Of a DNA stretch of 64,000 nt, positions 40,094-49,220 are shown piece after piece. Origin of the DNA: Candidatus Obscuribacterales bacterium (GTDB lineage Bacteria; Cyanobacteriota; Vampirovibrionia; Obscuribacterales; Obscuribacteraceae); contig JAHBVO010000001.1 in NCBI GenBank assembly GCA_019637435.1, positions 558,001-622,000 of the forward strand, written 5' to 3'. Position 1 is the stretch's first letter; each line of letters begins with the position of its first letter. Position numbers and translations under genes: made by a program. The notes beneath the pieces are model-generated. The model saw only the letters and a list, made by a program, of their open reading frames with translations. It was not told the DNA's origin and ran no database searches.

Positions 40094-40426
40094 GATACGA
40101 ATTCCTGTTGAGGGATAGTTTGCTCATCGATCCTGCTTGATGACCGAACGGTCTGGGCCACTTAACATAGCAGGGTAGCAATCGTACTGCCGTTCTTGGT
40201 TTCGGGAATCTGAGATTCTAGCTAGATTATTCCAAGATTTTCAGGAAAAACACTGACTTTTCGATCCTATTTGTGAAACCAGAACTTCTCGGAGTTGGAT
40301 GAATTTTGATCAGTGATTCGCATTCATTTGATTCTACGTTGACGAGCCAATCAGGGGATGGCTGTCTTCCTGAAACGCTAGAGCCTCGGCAAAGACCTGT
40401 GAGAAGAGACGCCGCGCCTCGTGAAA
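40094..40426. other. Intergenic stretch upstream of the caspase at 40093
   Basis: 333 bases between two minus-strand genes. They hold the ribosome site of the caspase gene, but no convincing promoter, terminator or small gene could be identified by eye. Confidence 0.4.
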
Positions 40427-43400
40427 TTAATTCGACGGAGCGAATGTGGTCACAAAATCACGAATGTATTTTGCCACGGCTGCAGCAATTGAGTCTTGCG
40501 ACTGGGTAATCGTTGACGAGTGCAATTTCTCACCGTCGCGCGAGATAACTAGTTCGAGTGATACCATGCCGTTCTCAATTGTGTAGGTGCCGGTTGGTCG
40601 AAATCCGCCAGCCATATGCTCTACCGGTACGAACAGCCCGCCAGCTCCCTCTGACTCGCCGCCGCGACTGGTGGCAAACGAAGTACACTCCTGTGTAACC
40701 GAGAGGGTGAGATTCAGATCGTCAATGCCTTCCTTCCTGTTGAGAAACATTGGTTTTAGAATGACTTTCTGAGAATTCTCTATTGGAATCGCGCTCATGT
40801 CATCTTGTGTTAATTTTCCGAACCAAAAACTCGTACTGTTTTCCGGGATCGCGAGTCGTGGTTCTTGTTGACCGCTTAAACCCTGAGCCAATTTCGGAAC
40901 TGTTTCAACTGCATATTCAAACAAAGTTTGGACGTCAACGACCTTGTCTGCTTTCCAGTCTTTCAGCCCTGCACCTCGCATTCCACTTAGTAAAGCGTGG
41001 GTGAGCAGTCCTTGTCCATATTTTGACGCCTCGTAGCTGACTCGGTCACCCGAGCATCCCATCAGCACATGAAACCCAGCTCTATCTTTCAAAGCTTCGA
41101 CGGCTTTCTTTTGATCACCTGCTGAAGTCCGTTGAAGAGATAAACCATCCATGACCATTCCAGCTGCGCACGTATCCAGAATCAGCACCTTCTTGTTCGC
41201 GGCAAGTTTGTCGGCTCGCATCAAATTTCGCAGCTCGTCGCTCGTTATTGAGCAATTCGAGCGAAGTTCCGGGGTGTTCAAACTGGTGGTGTAAGCGTCC
41301 TGTGTTAGATAACAGTATGTATGATTTGTACCAGCGTTTTCCGAATTGGATACGCACATCCCGTGACCCGCGAGGTAAACAAGCACTATGTCATTTGGTC
41401 GAGTTTTCTGAAGCGATGCAAACGCCTTTAGAAAATTTTCTTTCGTCGGTGGAATGGCCCTTTGATCGTCGGACGTCGCGAGAAGTGTGATGTGCGTCTT
41501 GTCCTTACCCACCAACCTCGAGCCGGCAATCTGCACAGCAGTGGCAAAATCTGAAGCGTCCTTTGCTGAAAATTTCAAATCAAGATCCTGGTTTGCATAT
41601 TTTGAAACACCTGCGATAAGGGCATACACCTCTAAAGGCTCTGGAGCTTTCTCCGCGACCTTGGTCCAAACTCGGCGCACTTCTCTACTCTGTAAGAGTC
41701 CGTCGGAATTGTAGGCGCTAATCGTGACTTCGTTATGCTCTCCATCCATTAAATTTTTAGCTTTCGCGAGATTGATTGGCGGAAGATCAATGGTACTGGA
41801 TTTGGTGGCGGTGGCAGAGCGAGCCATCGCCAGAAAACTCGGATCCAGATTGAACTCTGAGCCATTTACTTTCACGATTACCTTGCCAAAACCGCCGCCT
41901 TTGTCTGTCAAATGAATGCGAAGTTGCGAAGTATTCTCATCCAGATTCGCGCTTACGTCCGGACAGAGAGCGACGTTATCAAAACTTGGGATTTTGTACA
42001 GAGGACGCTTCTGAAAGCCTGTTAATTTTGACAGCAGCGATGGCTCGTAGAAATAATCTTTGAATTGCTTGAGATCAACTATGTCAGTACCAACTTTGTA
42101 GTGAAGCATTTGCATTCCGGATGGAGACGCATCAAACCTACCGTCGGGTGTGACAGCCGCCCATGAATTTTTTCCAAGCGAAAGGATGCACGCAATCTCT
42201 CGACCATCCGATGTGTTCCACAATCGCACAGTACCATCATCCGATCCCGATGCAAGAATTGTGCCATCACGGTTAAACTCCACGGCATTTACAAATGATG
42301 TATGTCCGCTGAGTTCAATTGTTTTACCGTCTTCGCGCGCCTCGGTTATGAACAACAACTTTCCATCGCCTAAAAAGTTGAATCTGCCAGCAACCGCAAT
42401 GCGTTCGTTGTTCGGGCAAAGCGACCAGGCACCCACTGGCGGCAGATGCAGCTCTTGTCGCTTTCTAAGATTGCGCTGTTCGTCGGTTTCCGATTCGCAA
42501 AGACCCGCATCAATAGGCGAAACCATGCGGCACCAGTTGTACTTCGTTATGAATCCGGCTGATATAAGAGAGCTACCATCACTTGTTACGAGTAGACGGC
42601 ATCCCTCCACTGAGGTTCGTTTCGGCCAGCCGTCTGAGTGCACAAGGTCAAACATCGTTACTGCACCAGAATAAGAATCCGACCAAAGCAGGTAGCGTGT
42701 ATCTGGCGTAAAAACTACGTCGCTCGCAGATGCAGGCTGCGTGTGTTTACGCTCCCACTTAGTGGTATCCCAGACTGAAACGCAGTCATCCGTCAGGCAC
42801 GCCAGTAATGAACCATCCCGATTGTAAGTAATCTTTCTTACCGGTTTGGACTCAGAAACAGTGTGCAACCGTTTGTCTGATTCGGAGTCCCAAATGTTTA
42901 TTTTTCCATCTTCATCCGCGGTAGCGAATTGACCCCCTTTGGAAGGTTCAAACGCTAAGCTGGTGACAGGAGCGCCGTGCGCATCGATCAAAACAAATTC
43001 TTTGTGACCGGAAAGATCGAATTTCCGAATCAAATTGTCGTTAGATGCGGTGACTAGAACTCTGCCGTCAGGACTAAATGCCAGCGTTGTCACTCTCGGC
43101 TGCGCGCGAATTTCACACTCAATTTTTTGCGTCTGTACAGACCAAATTTTGATGCTTCCAAAGTCATCGGCGAAAGCAACTTTGTTGCCGTCCGCAGATA
43201 GTGTAGCGTTCCCTTTGTCTGGTATCTCGATTCTTGGGCTTTTGTCAGGCAAAACAAAAACCTTACTCGGATTGCCATTGACGACTACAATGTTTTTGCC
43301 TGCGACACCAATACTGGTGCCCATGCTTGAGGTGAATTGTGCCAGCGGTTTCAGCGTCGACAGTGACCACAAAGTTACTAGTCCAGTTTCCCCCTGGTTG

Positions 43401-44206
43401 GCAATCAAGTCATCACTTCCTTGTTTGATGACGAAGCTGGATGAACTTGGACTATCTTTGCTTGCTATCTCTCGGTTAGCAGCAACATCCCAAATCGTAA
43501 CAGCTGCACCATGTTTATGAAACACGGAGAGAGTGGACGGTGATTTCTTAGAAAAATGAACTTCGGAGATATCTTTGAACTTGGAACTAGATAATCGTTT
43601 TACTCCGCGTCTGTAGTCCCAGACGACGAGCAAATGGTTGTCAGAGTTATTATCATCGACGACAATGGTTGCGAGCCATTGTCCATCTGGGCTGAAAGCA
43701 CAGGAGACACAACTTCCCCCCAGCTTCCATGAAATCTCCTTTCCCGCTCTTGTCTCATATGCCGTGGTGCTTCCATATTCACTACAGAAAACCAGAATTC
43801 TTGAGTCCGGTGAAAAGGTCAGTGAACTAAAGCCATAGGTCGAGTCAGTCCACAGCTGTCTACCCGAAGCGACATCCCATCCGCTGATAGTACCATCTCC
43901 TCGATCATCGACACTGCAGTAGGTTACTACCGTGGCTTCATCCGGGCTAAGATAAAAGCCCGGACTTCCAACGTGTCCTGAGAGGCAGTAGAGTTGGCGT
44001 CCTGATGCCGTGTTCCAGATTCGCACAGTTTTATCGTCACTAGCTGTGATGAGTGTTTGATTGTTTTTGCTGAACTGAATCTGCGTGATCTTATCGGTGT
44101 GTCCTGCTTGCGTCACAAGCTGTGGTCGATAGGCATTGCAAGGAGCGATTGACGCAAACGACGAGAGAAGCAGAATCAATACCAAAACCAAAAACCGATA
44201 TCTCAC
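40427..44206 (-). CDS. Secreted WD40-propeller caspase
   Basis: 1259 aa. The GTG at 44206 is preferred over the frame's first GTG (44248), because GGAG lies 8 bases before it and it directly opens a signal peptide (RYRFLVLVLILLLSSFASI, cleavage near CNA). Residues about 30-750 are WD40 blades (VRIWNTASGRQ, INIWDSESDKR, VRLWNTSDGREI). From about residue 890 comes a caspase domain with catalytic His in VYLAGHG and Cys in LILDTCAAG. A C-terminal extension follows. It starts 16 bases after the stop of the caspase at 44223, so the two form an operon in which both products are exported. The propeller may bind or present the partner caspase or its substrate. Confidence 0.9.
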   Translation of the reverse strand: MRYRFLVLVLILLLSSFASIAPCNAYRPQLVTQAGHTDKITQIQFSKNNQTLITASDDKTVRIWNTASGRQLYCLSGHVGSPGFYLSPDEATVVTYCSVDDRGDGTISGWDVASGRQLWTDSTYGFSSLTFSPDSRILVFCSEYGSTTAYETRAGKEISWKLGGSCVSCAFSPDGQWLATIVVDDNNSDNHLLVVWDYRRGVKRLSSSKFKDISEVHFSKKSPSTLSVFHKHGAAVTIWDVAANREIASKDSPSSSSFVIKQGSDDLIANQGETGLVTLWSLSTLKPLAQFTSSMGTSIGVAGKNIVVVNGNPSKVFVLPDKSPRIEIPDKGNATLSADGNKVAFADDFGSIKIWSVQTQKIECEIRAQPRVTTLAFSPDGRVLVTASNDNLIRKFDLSGHKEFVLIDAHGAPVTSLAFEPSKGGQFATADEDGKINIWDSESDKRLHTVSESKPVRKITYNRDGSLLACLTDDCVSVWDTTKWERKHTQPASASDVVFTPDTRYLLWSDSYSGAVTMFDLVHSDGWPKRTSVEGCRLLVTSDGSSLISAGFITKYNWCRMVSPIDAGLCESETDEQRNLRKRQELHLPPVGAWSLCPNNERIAVAGRFNFLGDGKLLFITEAREDGKTIELSGHTSFVNAVEFNRDGTILASGSDDGTVRLWNTSDGREIACILSLGKNSWAAVTPDGRFDASPSGMQMLHYKVGTDIVDLKQFKDYFYEPSLLSKLTGFQKRPLYKIPSFDNVALCPDVSANLDENTSQLRIHLTDKGGGFGKVIVKVNGSEFNLDPSFLAMARSATATKSSTIDLPPINLAKAKNLMDGEHNEVTISAYNSDGLLQSREVRRVWTKVAEKAPEPLEVYALIAGVSKYANQDLDLKFSAKDASDFATAVQIAGSRLVGKDKTHITLLATSDDQRAIPPTKENFLKAFASLQKTRPNDIVLVYLAGHGMCVSNSENAGTNHTYCYLTQDAYTTSLNTPELRSNCSITSDELRNLMRADKLAANKKVLILDTCAAGMVMDGLSLQRTSAGDQKKAVEALKDRAGFHVLMGCSGDRVSYEASKYGQGLLTHALLSGMRGAGLKDWKADKVVDVQTLFEYAVETVPKLAQGLSGQQEPRLAIPENSTSFWFGKLTQDDMSAIPIENSQKVILKPMFLNRKEGIDDLNLTLSVTQECTSFATSRGGESEGAGGLFVPVEHMAGGFRPTGTYTIENGMVSLELVISRDGEKLHSSTITQSQDSIAAAVAKYIRDFVTTFAPSN

Positions 44207-44222
44207 ACTAATGCGCTCCAGT

Positions 44223-46433
44223 TTACTTCTTAATTTCTGGGTCCACAATTACCGTTCGCGAGACCGTATCCCACTCGTCGGGATCGGGATTGCTTTCGCT
44301 GATATCACGGGTGCCAAAACCCAGATTATGTTTTAGCATTCCAACGAGCGGCGACGAATCTTTTTCTTCCTCTGCACCGCGACTTGCGATAGCACGCACA
44401 CTTACTCCGTCTTGCTCGAGGAATGAGAAGTCTGCCTTTTTGGTTGTGATGATGAATTTATAGACGTCAGTTCCTAACGGACCTTCTGCTTGTAGTGTTT
44501 TCGTGTAGAAAGTACTGCCGGCAGAAATTTTTTCTGCACCTCCCTCTGGTGGGTAAACTACAGTTATGCCACCGCGAGTTCCGACTATGAGCGCCGTCAC
44601 GTAAACGCCGAAGTCAGCATTGTTAGTCACTCTAATTTTGTATTTCGATTTTTTAGGAAAATGCGAAGCTCCTGCCTTTTCCTCTTCAGTCATAGGCTCT
44701 TCAACTTCTTTTCCATCGACATCGCGAATCTTCAGAAATTCGATAGATATTTTTTCTTTCAAGTCAGATCTCAGATTTTTCAAGCCGGAGACGTTGTCTT
44801 GTTTAATTTTACGCTCGAGTACTTTCAAAACCTCAGTGGAGGAATCGGCATCTGCTACAGGGACGAAGTAGTTGAAGATTGGCAGTCCTGACCTGTACGA
44901 GACATAGCTCACGAGGGTATCGGACTCGTCTGATGGAATGTTCCCGCCTGCTCTAGTAGTTGGTTCGTCCTTCTCGGGGAGAAGTTTTACAAAATCACTG
45001 TATTTTTTTGTAGCCACGCATAATTGCCAATCTTTGTCTGAAGCCTTCTCAAATGGATTTTTCCCAACGAAACTTAGTTTGAGGACTGGGTCCGTTTTGA
45101 GTGATTCCTGCAGCTTTGAGCTAAAATTCTTGACGCTTTTATTGGTATCAAATGAGGTATCGATTGCAATCGGTAGGGTTTTGGTTCCAAAGCTTGGAGT
45201 GACAATAACGACTCTTGCATTCTTCAAAACATCTTCTTCCAACGCTTTTGAAAGCAGAATGTCTGATGATGTTGGACCAACTGAAACAATTTTTGCTTTT
45301 GCGAGCAGTCCTTTCGAGCCTTTTAATTCGGGTGCGTCTGCGGAGTAAATTGCGACCTGCGTCCCCTCGCTAATTGCACCGGAGCGTCCAGCCGGGATTG
45401 TCAAAGTTGTTCCGTTCACTTTGTCGATTCGGAAAAAGCGCTCACCACGATTTCCGGCCTCGCCAAGAAAAACGCGGTCAAGGTCCCCTTCAATTTGAGG
45501 TTCTTGAGGTGCGTTCATCACTCCTTGTGCTCCAGCATCTCTCAGCGCTCGACCTCTGAGATCTTCATATATCTGACGATACGTCGCATTTTTCGGTGCG
45601 TCAGCGAGAGCGGCGAGCAGGCTCGCTGTCATCACGCCATGTGCAGGTTCAGTCATGGTCTCACCTGACTCTTGATCGGACCGGCAGCCTGAGAGGGCCA
45701 CATAACTCTTCGAGCGATCGAGAAATCCGTTGTCAGAATCTACGGTCGTCCCTCGCCTCGAAGCGGCAGCAGCTATCCTCATTTGTTTTCGCTCTGATTC
45801 TGGAAGTCGTCTGACTCTGGTGCCCTTCGGAGGCGCTTGAACATTGCGAGTTGGTGACCCTGAATGACACGAGTCGAATATGAACGTAATATTTTTAGTC
45901 AACTTCGCGAGCTTTGAAAATCGTTCTTCAATTTCGTCATCAGTGATGTCTTTTATGGTGCTATCACCGCGGTTATTCATTTTTACGTCGGCTGGAACTA
46001 TTGTTTCATCGAGCCCATCTTCTTCGTCTCCGTTCTCGTCGGTTACCTGATCTCCATGTCCAGCGTAAGAGAACACGACTACTGCATCTCGATTTTTTGA
46101 AACATCGTCAACGAGCTTGTCCAGCGCCTTGAGAATACCTTCTCTAGTTGCCTGTTCGTTTAGCAACTTCGTAATCTTGTCTTTTGAGAAGCCCCTGCTA
46201 ACGAGTAGTTCTTCGATGGAGTTTGCATCATTGACACACCCACCGAGGTCTCCGTGACCAGGCCAAGGATCCCCATTTATGTAGTCATCGATTCCGATTA
46301 CAACCGCGAATTTCTCTTTAGCAGAAGTGTCCTCGGCTGCTAAGCCTGCGCTTGGAATCGAACAGAACGTCCAAGCGAGCCCAACGGAAAGAGCCAGTGG
46401 CAAGATGTTGGCCGCAACAATGTTTCGAAACAT
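44223..46433 (-). CDS. Secreted caspase-like protein, paralogue of the gene at 37898
   Basis: 736 aa, ATG 46433 with AAGGA upstream. Signal peptide (ANILPLALSVGLAWTFCSIP, cleavage near LAA). The caspase domain starts at KFAVVIGIDDYING. The catalytic His 126 is in SYAGHG, followed by acidic loop ENGDEEDGLDE, with catalytic Cys 189 in FDSCHSG. The region after the domain repeats the plan of the 37898 gene, ending in a DUF4384-like part (TALIVGTRGGITVVYPP, YKFIITTKKADFSFLEQDG). It is the first gene of a two-gene operon with the WD40-caspase. It is probably an active envelope or extracellular protease with a preference for basic residues, as in metacaspases. Confidence 0.88.
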   Translation of the reverse strand: MFRNIVAANILPLALSVGLAWTFCSIPSAGLAAEDTSAKEKFAVVIGIDDYINGDPWPGHGDLGGCVNDANSIEELLVSRGFSKDKITKLLNEQATREGILKALDKLVDDVSKNRDAVVVFSYAGHGDQVTDENGDEEDGLDETIVPADVKMNNRGDSTIKDITDDEIEERFSKLAKLTKNITFIFDSCHSGSPTRNVQAPPKGTRVRRLPESERKQMRIAAAASRRGTTVDSDNGFLDRSKSYVALSGCRSDQESGETMTEPAHGVMTASLLAALADAPKNATYRQIYEDLRGRALRDAGAQGVMNAPQEPQIEGDLDRVFLGEAGNRGERFFRIDKVNGTTLTIPAGRSGAISEGTQVAIYSADAPELKGSKGLLAKAKIVSVGPTSSDILLSKALEEDVLKNARVVIVTPSFGTKTLPIAIDTSFDTNKSVKNFSSKLQESLKTDPVLKLSFVGKNPFEKASDKDWQLCVATKKYSDFVKLLPEKDEPTTRAGGNIPSDESDTLVSYVSYRSGLPIFNYFVPVADADSSTEVLKVLERKIKQDNVSGLKNLRSDLKEKISIEFLKIRDVDGKEVEEPMTEEEKAGASHFPKKSKYKIRVTNNADFGVYVTALIVGTRGGITVVYPPEGGAEKISAGSTFYTKTLQAEGPLGTDVYKFIITTKKADFSFLEQDGVSVRAIASRGAEEEKDSSPLVGMLKHNLGFGTRDISESNPDPDEWDTVSRTVIVDPEIKK

Positions 46434-46717
46434 GGTGGAATCCTTTTTTAGGAGGGAGCAGGGAGACCTGTAGACACTTTAGCAGTTAGACAATTTTTTC
46501 GAATCCTGCTTTCAAGAGGAACCTGCGGAAAACGATGAGCCATGCGCGTCAAGTTTTTCGGATGAAAATTCCAGGGTTATCCCTTGAACGTCCGAAGCAC
46601 GAAATCTCCAAGTCGACGGAGGAGTCGATGCGCTGCATTTTAATCAACTAACTCCTGGGAGTCGCTACAATGACCTCGCGCAAGCTTATCCGCTCGACAA
46701 AAATCAAAGGGGATTAT

Positions 46718-47218
46718 ATGAAACCATTCAAGTTTTTTATTCTAATTGTTCTGGCTATTTTCGGGTTATCTTCGTCTTGTCCGACACTAGCCGCCGATGC
46801 GCCGAAGACAGACAGTAAAACTGAGACTCAGCTAGTAAAGCCTAAAACTCAAGATACTGATGCAAAGGTGAAGACTGCCAAAGGAAAAGGCAAAGATCCT
46901 AAAATTAAAACGGCGCGCGCACTGAATAAGCCTGCCGATAAGAGCGGAAATGCCCCTCCTTCAAAGGGTGGAGCTAAGACACGCTCTATGTGGGGTGGCG
47001 TAGTGATCGATAATAGGACGGGCTCGTATATCGATGTTTACTTGGATGGCACCTATACCGGTACCGTTGGTCCCTGGGGCGACATGTACAGAGATGTCGT
47101 CGCAGGTAGAACAAATGTCTATTGTGTTGCTCCATACACAGACGGAACTTACGACTCGTGGGAATATAACGCGATGATTCCTCGGGATATTTCTATTCGT
47201 TTCCCGATCGCCTACTAG
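46718..47218 (+). CDS. Small secreted protein with Lys-rich spacer and compact C-terminal domain
   Basis: 166 aa. ATG 46718 is chosen over 46670 because AAGGGGA lies just upstream and it opens the signal peptide (MKPFKFFILIVLAIFGLSSS, cleavage near LAA). A Lys/Thr/Ala-rich low-complexity spacer of about 65 residues follows. It is joined to a Tyr/Gly/Trp-rich C-terminal domain of about 70 residues (VVIDNRTGSYIDVYLDGTYT, then GPWGDMYRDVVAG) that looks like a small beta fold. The family was not recognised. It is divergent from the caspase operon at 46433 and followed by a strong terminator. Confidence 0.75.
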   Translation: MKPFKFFILIVLAIFGLSSSCPTLAADAPKTDSKTETQLVKPKTQDTDAKVKTAKGKGKDPKIKTARALNKPADKSGNAPPSKGGAKTRSMWGGVVIDNRTGSYIDVYLDGTYTGTVGPWGDMYRDVVAGRTNVYCVAPYTDGTYDSWEYNAMIPRDISIRFPIAY

Positions 47219-47255
47219 CTCTTAGCTACCTGTTGTCAGAAACTTAGTTCTGGAG

Positions 47256-47284
47256 GAGAGCGCGGCTGTTGTGACCGCGCTCTC
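47256..47284 (+). terminator. Strong terminator after the small secreted protein
   Basis: GAGAGCGCGG and CCGCGCTCTC form a perfect 10-bp stem with a 9-base loop, followed by TTCTATTT. It lies 38 bases after the stop at 47218. Confidence 0.8.
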
Positions 47285-47350
47285 TTCTATTTAGGCGTCG
47301 CACTTCGAGTGGCTAGGAAAAGGGCACTTTAATGAATTGCTCAACTAATT

Positions 47351-47407
47351 CTTTGATGTTTTCATTATTTCGACGCGGCTGGTTCCGGATGAGAATAACA
47401 GTGTGGA
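47351..47407 (+). promoter_or_regulatory. Shared upstream element, copy D
   Basis: CTTTGATG begins at 47351, the palindrome TGATGTTTTCATTA spans 47354-47367 (one mismatch), and GTGTGGA starts at 47401, 50 bases after the first base. AATAAC just before it is a possible -10 box. It is very similar to copy E over its whole length. Confidence 0.7.
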
Positions 47408-47452
47408 CAGCGACGGAAGTCCGAAGCGCACAACTCTCAAAGGAAATGAATC

Positions 47453-48178
47453 ATGAAAAAAGCAATTTTAACTCTCGCCCTGGCTGCGGTCGCTTCGTCG
47501 TCGATGAGCGGTTTTGTTTACGGACCAGTCTTCGCAAGTACAGCCAGCAAGGCACCATTGGCGGTGCAATCGGAAAGAGCTTCAGCAGCAATTACCGGTG
47601 CCGACGTTCAAGCTAAGGGTGAGCAATTTGTTTATGCTCAAGAATTTGATGCTCTAATTAAGTATTGCGATGAAGTCATCGCTGCCAATCCGAATCTAGC
47701 GGAAGCGTATTTTTTCCGAGCTCTCGGTAAATACTCAGTCGCTACAACAGAAGATGATGCTGTGCTGGCCGATCTCAATAAAGCAATTGAACTCAATCCC
47801 CAATATGCAGATGCCTACACCGGACGTGCGATGGTCGCAACGAATAACGGTGATTACCAGTCTGCGATCCGGGATTGGTCTTCAGTTCTGGCAATACAAC
47901 CGGATAACCTGCAGGCGCTAGGAAGCCGGATGGATTTGCATGAGTACTTGCAAGACTGGAACGGTTTTGAAGCTGACTGTAATCACTTGATCTCGATTGC
48001 ACCGGAGAATCCTCAGGGCTACTACTACAGAGCCATGGCGCGTGTTCAGAAGGGCGACATTGCCAATGCGATTAGCGATCTCGAAAAGACGTCGCAGCTG
48101 CTGGTGGCAGAAGGCGCTAACGATCAGGAAGTACAAAAACTGATCGCAAAATTGAAAAATGGAGAATCGATTGGTTAG
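47453..48178 (+). CDS. Small secreted TPR protein (paralogue 4 of 5)
   Basis: 241 aa. ATG 47453 follows AAGGAAATG. The signal peptide MKKAILTLALAAVASSSMSG is identical over these 20 residues to that of the next gene, and the two mature proteins are plainly similar, so this is a tandem duplicate. TPR-like repeats: EAYFFRALGKYSV, DAYTGRAM, GYYYRAMARVQKGDI. The C-terminal tail is IAKLKNGESIG. No catalytic motif. An exported binding protein is inferred. It ends in a hairpin terminator and has its own copy of the shared element. Confidence 0.87.
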   Translation: MKKAILTLALAAVASSSMSGFVYGPVFASTASKAPLAVQSERASAAITGADVQAKGEQFVYAQEFDALIKYCDEVIAANPNLAEAYFFRALGKYSVATTEDDAVLADLNKAIELNPQYADAYTGRAMVATNNGDYQSAIRDWSSVLAIQPDNLQALGSRMDLHEYLQDWNGFEADCNHLISIAPENPQGYYYRAMARVQKGDIANAISDLEKTSQLLVAEGANDQEVQKLIAKLKNGESIG

Positions 48179-48211
48179 GCAAAACTTTCTTTACAGCCGC
48201 GAGAGTGGGAG

Positions 48212-48235
48212 GCAGTCGGTTTCATGACCGGCTGC
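48212..48235 (+). terminator. Terminator after TPR paralogue 4
   Basis: GCAGTCGGT and ACCGGCTGC form a 9-bp stem with one G-U pair and a 6-base loop, followed by TTCTGTTTG. A decayed version (GGAGGCAGTCGG at about 49190) follows the next gene, so the terminator was duplicated with it. Confidence 0.65.
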
Positions 48236-48324
48236 TTCTGTTTGTACCGGCTTCCGTTTCTACAGGCTAGATAGCGCTTGAGGAGCCACGATAGCCCAGG
48301 AATGGTAGTGAAATAACGGCCCAC

Positions 48325-48382
48325 CTTTGATGTTTTCATTATATCGACGAGCCGGTTTTCGAACGAGAATAAACAGTGTGGA
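48325..48382 (+). promoter_or_regulatory. Shared upstream element, copy E
   Basis: CTTTGATG begins at 48325, the palindrome TGATGTTTTCATTA is at 48328-48341 and GTGTGGA is at 48376, 51 bases after the first base. Compared with copy D there is one extra A in the AATAAAC box, so the spacing shifts by one while both flanking blocks are kept. Confidence 0.7.
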
Positions 48383-48428
48383 CAGCGACGGAGCGCCCGC
48401 AGCGCACAACTCTCGAAGGATTTTTATC

Positions 48429-49163
48429 ATGAAGAAAGCAATTTTGACTCTCGCCCTGGCTGCTGTTGCGTCCTCGTCGATGAGTGGTTTTATTTACGGT
48501 CCCGTTTTCGCAAATGCGACAAATGTCGTGGCACCAATTGCGGTTCGCTCGGAAGTTGCTCAAAAGACAGTTACCGCTGCGGAATTTCAAGCAAGAGCTG
48601 AGCAGTACATTTACGACTACAACTACCGTGGTCTCATCAAGTATTGCGATGAGGTAATTGCATCTAATCAGGACTTGCCGGAAGCATACTTCTTCCGAGC
48701 AGTAGCTAGATATAATCTGAATGTCGAAGATGTTTTCGTCGCGATGGCAGATCTCGACAAGGCTGTCGAATTGAATCCGCAATTCGTGGATGCGCTCATC
48801 TGGATTGGAATTATTTCTTCAGACTCTGGAGATCATGAATCTGCTATCGCTAAATATTCCGAAGCGTTGAATATCGACCCGACCAACATGGTGGCACTTG
48901 AGTTGCGAATGGAGTTGCACGATCTTCTCCAAGATCTAGATGGTCTCGAAGCCGACTTCACGCACTACATTTCGATTGCACCATCAGATCCTAACGGATA
49001 CCTCCAGAGAGGATTTGTGCGGGCTCAGAAGGGGGACATCGCCAATGCGATTAATGACCTTGAGGAGAGTTCCAAGTTGCTTGTTGCCGAAGGTTCCGAT
49101 ACGGAGTCGAAAGAGGTGGAAGCGATGATCGCGAAACTGAAAAGCGGTCAAGCGATTGGCTAG
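48429..49163 (+). CDS. Small secreted TPR protein (paralogue 5 of 5)
   Basis: 244 aa. ATG 48429 has AAGGA upstream. The signal peptide repeats that of paralogue 4, and the mature protein aligns with it throughout (YNYRGLIKYCDEVIA, EAYFFRAVARYNL, GFVRAQKGDIANAI, tail IAKLKSGQAIG). It arose by duplication of a unit of roughly 0.9 kb carrying element, gene and terminator. The mature part has diverged well beyond the signal peptide, so the copy is not recent or has been under different selection. TPR-mediated binding outside the cytoplasm is inferred. Confidence 0.87.
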   Translation: MKKAILTLALAAVASSSMSGFIYGPVFANATNVVAPIAVRSEVAQKTVTAAEFQARAEQYIYDYNYRGLIKYCDEVIASNQDLPEAYFFRAVARYNLNVEDVFVAMADLDKAVELNPQFVDALIWIGIISSDSGDHESAIAKYSEALNIDPTNMVALELRMELHDLLQDLDGLEADFTHYISIAPSDPNGYLQRGFVRAQKGDIANAINDLEESSKLLVAEGSDTESKEVEAMIAKLKSGQAIG

Positions 49164-49220
49164 AGTTTTTCTCAGTCGCGAGAGTAGGAGGCAGTCGGTT
49201 TTAGGACTTGCTGTTTCCGT

